The position numbers were made by a program, and so were the translations under genes. From the NCBI GenBank assembly GCA_005791575.1, contig SXWA01000094.1, positions 1 through 46,929 of the forward strand: a stretch of 46,929 nt of DNA. Reading direction: 5' to 3'. The stretch comes from Planctomycetaceae bacterium (lineage in GTDB: Bacteria > Planctomycetota > Planctomycetia > Pirellulales > UBA1268). Below, in pieces: positions 1 to 7,879 of this stretch (within the stretch, counting starts at the first letter, position 1; every line of letters starts with the position of its first letter). The notes below the pieces were generated by a model. That model searched no databases. It was not told where the DNA came from and worked only from the letters and a program-made list of their open reading frames with translations.

Positions 1-208
1 GAACCGGTCGTCCGGTCAGGCGAACCGGTCGTCCGGTCAGGCGAACCGGTCGTCCGGTCAGGCGAACCGGTCGTCCGGTCAGGCGAACCGGTCGTCCGGT
101 CAGGCGAACCGGTCGTCCGGTCAGGCGAACCGGTCGTCCGGTCAGGTGAACCGGTCGTCCGGTCAGGCGAACCGGTCGTCCGGTCAGGTGAACCGGTCGT
201 CCGGTCAG
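1..208. repeat. 21-bp tandem repeat array at the ispH 3' end
   Basis: Nine full copies plus 19 bases of a tenth copy of a 21-bp unit (GAACCGGTCGTCCGGTCAGG followed by C or T) run head to tail from the window edge, so the array may extend further left. Copies are identical except for the last base, which is T in two of them. Each unit carries a small inverted repeat, ACCGG-TCGT-CCGGT. The tenth copy contains the ispH stop codon (TCA at 205-207 on this strand). Because 21 is a multiple of three, every unit repeats an in-frame stop for ispH. No spacers are present, so it is not a CRISPR array. Confidence 0.95.
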
Positions 209-1158
209 AGGCTCGGCAGCCGGACCGCTGCGGCGGATCGGAGTTCCTTGGGGAGCGGGAAATAGACCTGCTCCTCGCGGATGGAGCGTTCCTCCACCGT
301 CGCCCCGAACCGGTTCCGCAGCCAGGCGACGCATTCCTGGACGACATCCTCCGGGGCGCTCGCGCCGGCGGTGATGAGGACCGTATCGTCGCCGCGGAAC
401 CAGCCCGGGTCGATCTCCGCCGGCCCGTCGATGAGCCTCGCCAGGCGCCCCCCCTCCGCCGCCAACTCTGCGAGCCGCTGGCTGTTCGAACTGTTGCGGC
501 TGCCGATCACCAGCACGACGTCGGCTCCTTCCGCGAGGAGGCGGACAGCCTCCTGTCGATTCTGGGTGGCGTAGCAGATGTCGTCTTTCGGCGGCCCGAC
601 GATGTCCGGGAAACGCTCCTTCAGCCGGGCGATGATCCGGGATGCGTCATCCACCGAGAGGGTCGTCTGGGTGAGGTAGGCGAGCCGTTCGCCGGAGGCC
701 AACGGCAGCCTGTCGACATCGGCCTCCGTCTCGACGAGTGTGAAGGCGGTAGGCGCCTGTCCCATGGTGCCGATCACCTCGTCGTGCCCCTCGTGACCGA
801 TGAGGATGATGCGGAATCCAGCCGACGCGTAGCGAATCGCCTCGAGGTGCCCCTTGGTGACCAACGGGCACGTGGCATCGATCGCCGTCAGCCGCCGCTC
901 GGCAGCGACCCGACGCACCTCGGGGGCGACACCGTGGGCGGAGAAGAGGAGCACCCCCCCCTCGGGCACGTCTTCGACGCGGTCGACGAACACCGCCCCC
1001 TCGCGCGTGAACCTTTCGACGACGTGCTTGTTGTGGACGATCTCGTGAAACACGTGAACCGGCCTCCCGTAGAGACGGAGGGCAGTCTCCAGCGTTTCGA
1101 TCGCCATGTTCACGCCGGCGCAGAAGCCACGGGGGCCGGCGAGGAGGATGGTGAGCAT
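205..1158 (-). CDS. ispH: 4-hydroxy-3-methylbut-2-enyl diphosphate reductase (IspH/LytB)
   Basis: Last enzyme of the MEP isoprenoid pathway. It reduces HMBPP to IPP and DMAPP with a [4Fe-4S] cluster in the cytoplasm. With the ATG at 1158 the protein has 317 residues, normal for the family. The three cluster cysteines are visible: C13 in GPRGFCAGV, C97 in ATCPLV and C195 in DDICYATQNRQ. The HGV motif lies near residue 75. An upstream in-frame ATG at 1239 would add 27 residues without homology, so the internal start at the conserved N terminus was chosen. The gene diverges from hpnC-hpnD-hpnE, whose farnesyl diphosphate substrate derives from its products. The stop codon lies inside the 21-bp repeat array. 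Confidence 0.96.
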   Translation of the reverse strand: MLTILLAGPRGFCAGVNMAIETLETALRLYGRPVHVFHEIVHNKHVVERFTREGAVFVDRVEDVPEGGVLLFSAHGVAPEVRRVAAERRLTAIDATCPLVTKGHLEAIRYASAGFRIILIGHEGHDEVIGTMGQAPTAFTLVETEADVDRLPLASGERLAYLTQTTLSVDDASRIIARLKERFPDIVGPPKDDICYATQNRQEAVRLLAEGADVVLVIGSRNSSNSQRLAELAAEGGRLARLIDGPAEIDPGWFRGDDTVLITAGASAPEDVVQECVAWLRNRFGATVEERSIREEQVYFPLPKELRSAAAVRLPSL

Positions 1159-1480
1159 GCGGGGCACCCTGGAAAACGACGTCGTCCACGAGCCACCGCT
1201 GGCACGAGCCAGCGGCGGTGCGATTCTGCCGGAGGCCATCCATCCGGGAGGCCGGCCAGTGAGAGGCCAGCCATCCAGAGCGGGTTCCGGTGGCGATCAT
1301 CCTGCGGGTGCACATGGTCACCCGGCACCACCGTCGAGGGTGGCCGCGGGTCGATCGCCCAACCGCTGCTATCCTAGCAGTCGTTGGAGAAGTGCCTCCA
1401 GGGACTTTTCCACCCTCCGCGGTGGACCGGCAGCCAGGCTCCTCGAACGCGAGGCCGCTGGCTGCGAGTGAAGCCGGTGG
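1159..1480. other. Divergent intergenic region between ispH and hpnC
   Basis: This 322-bp gap separates two divergent lipid genes and should hold both promoters. No convincing -35/-10 pair was seen. The only clear structure is the hairpin at 1430-1465. Short open frames here lack family features and were not called. Confidence 0.6.
1430..1465 (+). promoter_or_regulatory. Hairpin just upstream of the hpnC start
   Basis: GCAGCCAG (1430-1437) pairs perfectly with CTGGCTGC (1458-1465). Inside, CCTCG (1441-1445) pairs with CGAGG (1450-1454) around an AACG loop, with a symmetric 3x3 internal loop between the two helices. It ends 15 bases before the assigned hpnC GTG start and would lie in the 5' leader if transcription begins upstream. 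The structure is seen in the sequence; a regulatory role is inference. Confidence 0.45.
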
Positions 1481-2527
1481 GTGCAGACCAGATTCCGCGC
1501 CGGCCCGAGTTCCGTGAACCCCGCAGTATCGTCATCCGCCGCCCGGCCCCTGCCTTCGTCCCACGGGCGCGCTCCAGCCGCGTGGGATCTCGCCCCGCTG
1601 CCGCCGTCGCTCGATCGCGGGGCTGCCGAGGCGTTCTGCCGGCTCGTCGCCGAGCGCCACTACGAGAACTTCAGCGTCGTGACCCGGCTGGTGCCGGCAC
1701 GCCTCCGTCAGGACTTCGCGAACGTCTACGCCTTCTGCCGCTGGAGCGACGATCTGGCTGACGAGTCGGACGATCCGGCCGCGGGGCTGGCCGCCCTCGA
1801 GGCATGGCGGCGTGGACTCCACGACTGCCTCGGCGGCCGACCGGGGCACCCGTTGTACGTCGCTCTGGACGCCACCATCCGCCGACACCACCTCGACGGC
1901 GGGCCGTTCCTCGATCTTCTCGATGCCTTCACCGAGGATCTCACCTTCGACCGCGAACGGGTGGTCGTCCGCTACCCGGACCGCGAGTCGCTGTTGGCCT
2001 ACTGCCGTCGCTCGGCCGACCCAGTGGGGCGGATCGTACTCGGGCTGGAGGGGTGCACTGATCCGGCGGCCCTCCGTCAGTCCGACGCGATCTGCAGCGG
2101 TCTGCAGTTGGTCAACTTCTGGCAGGATCTCCGCCGCGATCGACTCGCCGGACGGGTCTATGTGCCGCAGTCCGATCTGCGCCGCCACGGGGTGTCAGCC
2201 GACGACCTCGCAGCCGACCGCGCCTCCCCCGGCGTGCGCTCCCTCGTGGCGGCGGGTGTCGAGTGGGTCGGTGAGTGTTTCGCCGCCGGGGCCGCGCTCG
2301 AGCGGACGGGACCTCCATCCCTCCGCCCGGCGATCGCGCTGTTCCGGTCGGGTGGCCTGGCGATCGCCGCAGCGATCGAGCGGTCGGGCTGCGATACACT
2401 CGCTTCCCGACCGACCGTCTCGTCGATCACCAAGGCCTGGCTCGTGGCGCGGGCGGTCATCGCCATGGCGCTGGGCCGGCGCTCCGCGGCCGCCCCCGGG
2501 CGGGCCATGCCCGTGGGGGTCCGATGA
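1481..2527 (+). CDS. hpnC: Hydroxysqualene synthase HpnC (squalene/phytoene synthase family)
   Basis: In the HpnC/D/E route, HpnC converts presqualene diphosphate to hydroxysqualene. The 348-residue protein shows squalene/phytoene synthase hallmarks: an N-terminal HYENFSV block at residues 60-66, typical of HpnC, then a first Asp-rich motif SDDLADE (D90, D91, D94) and a second NFWQDLRRD (D216, D220). The start is a GTG at 1481; the first 40 or so residues are poorly conserved low-complexity sequence, so a downstream GTG such as 1511 is possible. The stop overlaps the hpnD ATG as ATGA, which suggests translational coupling. HpnC and HpnD are separated by homology and gene order, not by a single residue. 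Confidence 0.9.
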   Translation: MQTRFRAGPSSVNPAVSSSAARPLPSSHGRAPAAWDLAPLPPSLDRGAAEAFCRLVAERHYENFSVVTRLVPARLRQDFANVYAFCRWSDDLADESDDPAAGLAALEAWRRGLHDCLGGRPGHPLYVALDATIRRHHLDGGPFLDLLDAFTEDLTFDRERVVVRYPDRESLLAYCRRSADPVGRIVLGLEGCTDPAALRQSDAICSGLQLVNFWQDLRRDRLAGRVYVPQSDLRRHGVSADDLAADRASPGVRSLVAAGVEWVGECFAAGAALERTGPPSLRPAIALFRSGGLAIAAAIERSGCDTLASRPTVSSITKAWLVARAVIAMALGRRSAAAPGRAMPVGVR

Positions 2528-3432
2528 CGTCCGACCCCTTGGCCGCAGACCATTGCCATTGTGCGGACCTGCTTGGCCGTTCCGGCTCCAGTTTCGCATT
2601 GCCGATCCGTCTCCTGCCGGTGGCCAAGCGGCGGGGCACCACCGCGCTGTATGCCTTCTGCCGGCGGGCCGACGACATCGTCGACGAGTGCAGCGACGTG
2701 CAGACCGCTTCCCGCGCCCTCGACGCCTTCGCATGCGATCTCGACGGGGCCCTCGCGGGCCGGCCGACGGCCGATCCGATCCTCCGCGCGCTCGCTGACA
2801 CCGTCCGTCGCTTCGCCGTGCCCGCGGTGCACCTGCGCGAGATCGTCGCCGGGGTGCGGATGGATCTGGGGCAAGCCTCCTTCGGGACGTTTGCCGAGGT
2901 GGAAGAGTACTGCCGTCGGGTGGCAACTGCCGTCGGGCTGGCCGCCGTGCACATCTGGGGCTACCGTTCCCCCCGGGCGCTCGAAGTGGCGCACGAGTGC
3001 GGCATGGCCTTCCAGTTGACCAACATCCTCCGCGACATTTCCGAGGATCGCCAACGCGGTCGCCTCTATCTGCCGGCCGACAGTCTCGCTGCGGCAGGCT
3101 GCCGGATGGAGGATCTCGACGCGGCAGGGACCCGTCCGGGACGTGGCCGCTTGGCCCGGATGGAGTGTGCACGGGCCCGCGGCTACTTCCACCGGGCCGC
3201 CGAACTCGATCGCTTGTTGTCGACGGACGGACGGATCGTCTTCCGGGCGATGTTCGGAGTCTATGAGTCACTGCTCCGGGCCGTGGAGCGGGCCGGCGAG
3301 GGTGTTTTCGTGCGCCGTGTGCGGCCGGCGAAGCCGATGCTCGTCGCGGCTTCGTTCCTGGCGCTCGGAGCCGGGCCGGAGGCCGTCCTGGCACTGTCGC
3401 GTCTTCGTTCACGGCGGTGGCACGATGGGTGA
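2524..3432 (+). CDS. hpnD: Presqualene diphosphate synthase HpnD
   Basis: Joins two farnesyl diphosphates to presqualene diphosphate, the first committed step toward squalene. The protein has 302 residues and is a squalene/phytoene synthase family member with both Asp-rich motifs intact: RRADDIVDE (D50, D51, D54) and NILRDISED (D171, D175), followed by RGRLYLP. The ATG at 2524 overlaps the hpnC stop by four bases. Upstream in-frame codons belong to the hpnC region in another frame and were excluded. The gene overlaps hpnE by eight bases, so hpnC-D-E is a tight operon. Confidence 0.93.
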   Translation: MTSDPLAADHCHCADLLGRSGSSFALPIRLLPVAKRRGTTALYAFCRRADDIVDECSDVQTASRALDAFACDLDGALAGRPTADPILRALADTVRRFAVPAVHLREIVAGVRMDLGQASFGTFAEVEEYCRRVATAVGLAAVHIWGYRSPRALEVAHECGMAFQLTNILRDISEDRQRGRLYLPADSLAAAGCRMEDLDAAGTRPGRGRLARMECARARGYFHRAAELDRLLSTDGRIVFRAMFGVYESLLRAVERAGEGVFVRRVRPAKPMLVAASFLALGAGPEAVLALSRLRSRRWHDG

Positions 3433-4813
3433 AGCGCGTCGGGTGATCGTCGTGGGGGGCGGGCTGGCCGGCCTGGCGGCAGCCGATGCATTGGCCGGGG
3501 CCGGTCTGGACGTCACCCTGCTCGAATCGCGGCGGAGCCTCGGGGGGCGGGCTGCATCCTTCGAGGATCCACGGGGTGGCGGTCTCGTCGATGCATGCCA
3601 GCACGTGGCGATGGGATGCTGCACGACGTTCCGCGACCTCTGTCGCCGTGCCGGCCTCGCGGATGCCCTGCGCACCGACCGCACCCTGTGGTTCATCGGC
3701 CCGGACGGTCGCCGCTCCGCGTGCACCCCCGTGCGCTGGCTGCCCGCACCGCTGCACCTGGCACCGCTGCTGGTGGGCATGCGGCACTTCAGCCTCGGCG
3801 AACGAGGGGCATTGGCCGTCGGGATGCTGCGTCTGGCGCGGCTGCGCACCATCGACCCCACGCTCACCGCCGCCGCTTGGTTGCTGGCGATCGGGCAGCC
3901 CGAACGTGTCATCCGCCTCTTCTGGCAACCGGTGTTGGAGAGCGCGCTGGGGGAATCGCTCGATCTGGTCGGTCTCGGGGCGGCCCGCAAGGTGATCGTG
4001 GACGGCTTTCTGGCCCATCCCCAGGCCGCCGACCTGCTCGTGCCCGTGGTTCCTCTCGGGGAGTTGCTCGGAGTGCGACTTGCGGGCTGGTTGGCGCGCC
4101 GTGGCGTGACGATCAGGACCGGGTGCACGGTCGACGCCGTGCGGATCGGCTCCGACGGGGTGGCCTGCGGGACCGTGTCGTCGGGCGCGGAATCCCCGGC
4201 CGCCGCGGTGGTCGTCGCCGTCCCCTGGCGGGCCGCCGCGCGGCTCCTCCCGGGGATCGCCCCTGCCGCCGACGAGCAACTCTCGGGATCCCCGATCACC
4301 GCGATCCACCTCTGGTTCGACCGCGACATCATCGACCTGCCGCACGCGGTGCTCGTGGGACGCACGAGCCAATGGGTGTTCCGCCCCGACGCGCGCGGCC
4401 AGTCGGGGGCCACCGGCTATTGTCAGGTGGTGATCAGTGCCTCACGCGGCCTGCGCGGTGGGGACCGTCAGCAACTCGTGGATACGGTGGTGGCGGAACT
4501 GCGCGAGGTCTTTCCTGCCGCCCGTGACGCGACACTCCGCGAGTCCCGGGTGATCACCGACCCGACGGCAGTGCTGTCGGTGCGACCCGGGGTCGATGCC
4601 GTCCGGCCGCTGGCGGCAACGCAGGTGCCGGGATTGTTTCTGGCGGGGGATTGGACTGCCACCGGCTGGCCATCGACGATGGAGGGAGCGGTGCGCAGTG
4701 GCCGCGCCGCAGCGACCGCGGCATGCCGACACCTCGGGGTGCCCACGCCGGAGACGGTCCCCGATCTTCCGCGCAGTTGGATGACACGGCTGTTGGCAGG
4801 ACGTGCCGACTGA
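3425..4813 (+). CDS. hpnE: Hydroxysqualene dehydroxylase HpnE (FAD-dependent)
   Basis: Reduces hydroxysqualene to squalene. This 462-residue flavoprotein resembles phytoene desaturases. An N-terminal Rossmann motif (VVGGGLAGLAAADAL) starts near residue 9 and is followed by the family's GGRAASFEDP stretch. A C-terminal FAD motif LAGDWTATGWPSTMEGAV precedes the end. The ATG at 3425 lies inside the hpnD 3' end and matches the conserved N terminus. With hpnC and hpnD it completes farnesyl diphosphate to squalene. No squalene-hopene cyclase or carotenoid gene is in the window, so whether the squalene serves hopanoids, C30 carotenoids or sterols cannot be told here. Confidence 0.93.
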   Translation: MGEARRVIVVGGGLAGLAAADALAGAGLDVTLLESRRSLGGRAASFEDPRGGGLVDACQHVAMGCCTTFRDLCRRAGLADALRTDRTLWFIGPDGRRSACTPVRWLPAPLHLAPLLVGMRHFSLGERGALAVGMLRLARLRTIDPTLTAAAWLLAIGQPERVIRLFWQPVLESALGESLDLVGLGAARKVIVDGFLAHPQAADLLVPVVPLGELLGVRLAGWLARRGVTIRTGCTVDAVRIGSDGVACGTVSSGAESPAAAVVVAVPWRAAARLLPGIAPAADEQLSGSPITAIHLWFDRDIIDLPHAVLVGRTSQWVFRPDARGQSGATGYCQVVISASRGLRGGDRQQLVDTVVAELREVFPAARDATLRESRVITDPTAVLSVRPGVDAVRPLAATQVPGLFLAGDWTATGWPSTMEGAVRSGRAAATAACRHLGVPTPETVPDLPRSWMTRLLAGRAD

Positions 4814-4835
4814 CCTCGGGCGCGAGGGTGGTGGA

Positions 4836-5609
4836 TCAGACGGGCGGTATCGTGCGCGCGAGGGATGCGAGACCATCCGCCAGCCGGCGGCCATCGACCA
4901 CGGCCCGTTCCCAGAGCCGCCACAGGTCGATCGCGGCACCGGGCCGCCTCCCCACCGCTCCCATGGCCGCGCCGAGCCGCCGCCAACCCGACTGGGGTCG
5001 GCTGAGCCTCATGACCTCCGGGGGCAGCCGATCATCGACCGCGTCGGAAACGACTCGGAGGCCGACGCATGGCAGCCCCATCGATCGGGCCACGCCGGCC
5101 ACGGCATGGGTCTCCATGTCGACGAGTTCGGCAGCCGTCGACTCAGCGAGGGCCCGCTTGTCCGTCGGGGTCGATACCGGATCATCGACCGTGACGATCG
5201 TGGCCCGCGGAGCCGCGGACAGCGCAGGGTCGGCAAGCTCGAGCGTTGCCGCACCCCTGCGCAGCGCCCGGGTGACGACCACGAGTGCGCCCCGTGGATA
5301 GCCCGGCTGCAACCCGCCGGCGAAGCCGGCACTGGCCAGCAGCCGTGGTCGATGACCTTCGATCAGCAAGGCCGCGGCCCGCGCGGCCTGCTCCGCACCG
5401 ACTCCACCGACCACCCAGCCCACGCTACGACCGCCGATCAGTCCCGTGTGGATCGCCAGTCCCCCTGCCGTCCGCAGCGACACGCTCCGGGTGACGAGGC
5501 GGGAGAAGGCGTCGGCCTCGATCTCCAAGGCGAAGACGATCCCGAGGGTGAGCGGTGCCGGATGTCCGGCCGCTCGCGCAGGATCGCACCCGTTGCCGTC
5601 GTCACTCAC
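4836..5609 (-). CDS. Nucleoside phosphorylase-family protein, HpnG-like
   Basis: A 257-residue member of the PNP/UDP (phosphorylase) superfamily. Visible motifs are an N-terminal FALEIEADAF, the glycine-rich SAGFAGGLQPGYPRGALVV, and VDMETHAVA followed by VVSDAVDD, which carry the conserved Met-Glu and Asp of nucleosidases. HpnG enzymes remove adenine from adenosylhopane. The neighbouring convergent hpnC-D-E operon favours that role, but an MTA/SAH nucleosidase-type activity is possible. GTG at 5609 is preceded by GGGAGGG and was preferred. A second GTG at 5663 overlaps the kinase stop as GTGA and would add 18 residues. It is probably co-transcribed with the two-component genes upstream. Confidence 0.75.
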   Translation of the reverse strand: MSDDGNGCDPARAAGHPAPLTLGIVFALEIEADAFSRLVTRSVSLRTAGGLAIHTGLIGGRSVGWVVGGVGAEQAARAAALLIEGHRPRLLASAGFAGGLQPGYPRGALVVVTRALRRGAATLELADPALSAAPRATIVTVDDPVSTPTDKRALAESTAAELVDMETHAVAGVARSMGLPCVGLRVVSDAVDDRLPPEVMRLSRPQSGWRRLGAAMGAVGRRPGAAIDLWRLWERAVVDGRRLADGLASLARTIPPV

Positions 5610-5659
5610 CAGGCCCTCCCGCCGCCCCGCGGCCCACAAGCCCACTGCCGCGGGCCCAC

Positions 5660-7135
5660 TCACGCGATCGCCGCCGGTGACGGCGGTGATGCGAATGGGG
5701 ACGCCCCTGAGAGGGGCGCGCACGAATCGCTCATGATCGGGAAACAGACCTTCACGCTGGTTCCCACGCCATGGCTGCTTGACACGTCGATCGACCCTCC
5801 GTGGCGCTCGACGATCGAGCGGCAGATCGACAGCCCGAGCCCTCCGCCACGACCTGCATCGCTCCGGTCCCGGGATGGATCGACTTGGTAGAAGCGGTCG
5901 AAGATGTAGGGCAGGTGAACTTCGGCGATCCCGATGCCGGTGTCGGTGACCGACAGCCGGCACAGGCGCACGGCGGAGTCGATTGCGAGATCGATCGTCA
6001 CCGTCCCACCATGCGCGGTGAAGCGGATGGCGTTGTCGAGGAGGTTGGCGACCGTCTGGCGCAGATGCCGTTGTTCGCCGCGGATCAGGCAAGCCGTCGG
6101 CAGCTTGACGCGCAATTCGATTCCCCGATCCTCGGCGACCGCCGCGAACATGGCGACCGTGTCACCGATGATCGCGGCGAAGTCAAAGGAATCGTGGCTG
6201 AGGGAATCGTCACGCGTTCCGACCTCCGTGAGCAGCAACAGGTCGTTGGCGAGTTTTGCCAAGTGCCGTGATGCCTCGAGGACGTCGTCGATCGTGTTCC
6301 GGTAGTTGCCCTCGGTACGGCCCCTGACGGTCGCGACCTCGAGGGTGCTCTGCATGGCGGTGAGGGGGCCCCTGATCTCGTGGGCCGCGTCGGCGACGAA
6401 TTGCTGCTGCCGGTCCACATGCCCGGCGACGTCGTCGAGGAGCATGTTGATCTTCCCCGACAGTCGGTCGAGTTCGTCGCCGGTGCCGCGCACCTTGAGC
6501 CGGTCACCCATCCTCGTCGGCGACAGCGAGTCGGCGACGGCGAGGATTTCGGCGATCGGCCGCGTGGCCCGCAGGGCGAGCCAGTGTCCGGCCAACGGCG
6601 TGAACACCGACACGATCAGGCCGATCGGCAGAAGAAATACGGTCACGGCGTTCACGCGGTCTTCGATGATGTGCCGCTGGAGGCCGATCCGCACGTAGAA
6701 GGGGGCCGCGGAGGGGTCGGTGATTCGCCGGCGTGCCCACATGTAGTCGCCGAGCGAGATCATCGCTTCGGAGCGTGTCTCGTCGACGGGCTTCTCGGCG
6801 ACAATTTCGGGACACGTCGGGCTGCGCCACACGGTCTCGCGATCTCCGCTGACGAGATGGACGAACCACCCCCGGTCGACGTGGCTGACACTCTTGCGGC
6901 GGAGCTCAGCGACGACGGCGTCGATGTCGGGATAGAGCTCGTTGAGCGCGAGAGCGGTCGCGCGGACTTCGCCGAGGAGCACATCGCCGGCCTCGTTGAA
7001 AAGCGCGGCACGCACCGCCACGCGGGCCGAAGCGAACACGATGGCGAGGGTGACGAACACCGCCGCCGTGTTCAGCAGTGTCAACTGGACGCGAAGCGGG
7101 AGGGCCCTCAGTCGTTCAATCAGAGGCCAACGCAT
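5660..7135 (-). CDS. Sensor histidine kinase (HAMP, HisKA, HATPase_c)
   Basis: A 491-residue membrane sensor kinase. Transmembrane helix 1 is at about residues 15-43 and helix 2 at about 164-188, with a periplasmic sensor region of about 120 residues between. A HAMP domain follows (about 190-240). The phosphoacceptor His252 lies in ADAAHEIRGPLTAM. The ATPase domain shows an N box NLLDNAI (364-370), G1 DTGIGI (398-403) and G2 GGGLGLS (430-436). Overall it resembles the CusS/heavy-metal sensor subfamily, but no metal-binding signature is visible, so the signal is unknown. It overlaps the response regulator by 20 bases and is followed by the HpnG-like gene, consistent with one operon. Confidence 0.92.
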   Translation of the reverse strand: MRWPLIERLRALPLRVQLTLLNTAAVFVTLAIVFASARVAVRAALFNEAGDVLLGEVRATALALNELYPDIDAVVAELRRKSVSHVDRGWFVHLVSGDRETVWRSPTCPEIVAEKPVDETRSEAMISLGDYMWARRRITDPSAAPFYVRIGLQRHIIEDRVNAVTVFLLPIGLIVSVFTPLAGHWLALRATRPIAEILAVADSLSPTRMGDRLKVRGTGDELDRLSGKINMLLDDVAGHVDRQQQFVADAAHEIRGPLTAMQSTLEVATVRGRTEGNYRNTIDDVLEASRHLAKLANDLLLLTEVGTRDDSLSHDSFDFAAIIGDTVAMFAAVAEDRGIELRVKLPTACLIRGEQRHLRQTVANLLDNAIRFTAHGGTVTIDLAIDSAVRLCRLSVTDTGIGIAEVHLPYIFDRFYQVDPSRDRSDAGRGGGLGLSICRSIVERHGGSIDVSSSHGVGTSVKVCFPIMSDSCAPLSGASPFASPPSPAAIA

Positions 7136-7787
7136 AGCCGCGGCCCCTGATGGTGCGCACGAGCGATTCGGCGCGGCCCCGGTCGATCTTGCCGCGCAGA
7201 CGGTTGATATGGACCTCGATCACGTTGGTCGGGCCGTCCCAATCGAAGCCCCAGACGTGCTCGCAGAGCATCTTCCGCGTGACCACCTGCCCCTGATACC
7301 GCATCAGCAGTTCCAGCATGCTGAACTCGGTGGGGGTGAGATCGACCGATCGATCGTCCACCGAAACCCGCTTGTTGGCGAGGCTGAGGTGCAACGGCCC
7401 CACACTCAACTCCATGGCGGGGCGATGGCTCGCCCGGCGGTGAACCGCCTCCACCCGTGCCATGAGTTCGTCCATCGAGCCCGGCTTGACGAGGTAGTCG
7501 TCGGCGCCTGCCTCGAACGCTTCGAGTTTGTTGGGCACGGTGCCCAGGGCGGTGAGCACGATCACCGGTGTGCGGACCCCCTCACGCCGCGCTTCGCGCA
7601 GGATCTCGATGCCTGGCCGCTTCGGCAGCATGAGGTCGAGCACCACCACGTCGCTGCCGAGGATCGCTGCGTTCTCGGACGCCCGTTGACCGTCCTCGAA
7701 ACAGGAGCACTGATGACCCGCTTCCTCCGCCGCCGTGCGGATGGCACGGGCGACGATGACATCATCCTCGATGATCGCGATTTGCAT
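7116..7787 (-). CDS. OmpR/PhoB-family response regulator
   Basis: A 223-residue two-component regulator. The receiver domain (1-115) has the acidic pair EDD at residues 7-9, phosphoacceptor Asp51 in VVLDLMLP, and the switch Lys in YLVKPG. The C-terminal winged-helix domain (about 125-220) has the usual LTPTEFSMLELL, HVWG and RLRGKID elements. The start at 7787 matches the family N terminus and is preceded by GAGGGAACGGAG; a longer in-frame version from 8006 was rejected. Its 20-base overlap with the kinase gene makes them a cognate pair. Target genes are unknown; the co-directional HpnG-like gene is an obvious candidate for shared regulation. Confidence 0.94.
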   Translation of the reverse strand: MQIAIIEDDVIVARAIRTAAEEAGHQCSCFEDGQRASENAAILGSDVVVLDLMLPKRPGIEILREARREGVRTPVIVLTALGTVPNKLEAFEAGADDYLVKPGSMDELMARVEAVHRRASHRPAMELSVGPLHLSLANKRVSVDDRSVDLTPTEFSMLELLMRYQGQVVTRKMLCEHVWGFDWDGPTNVIEVHINRLRGKIDRGRAESLVRTIRGRGYALASD

Positions 7788-7879
7788 GCTCCGTTCCCTC
7801 TGCTGTCGGCGGCCGTCGGATCGGCTATCGGGTACGGGATGTGGCGTCGGGTGAGCGGGCTGAACGGGCAGCCCGAAAC

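Noticed and set aside
2195-4372. A 725-codon open frame on the minus strand across hpnC-hpnD-hpnE
   Set aside because: Its translation is Arg/Pro/Gly-rich with no family motif and lies fully antisense to three well-supported genes; long antisense frames are expected at this GC content.
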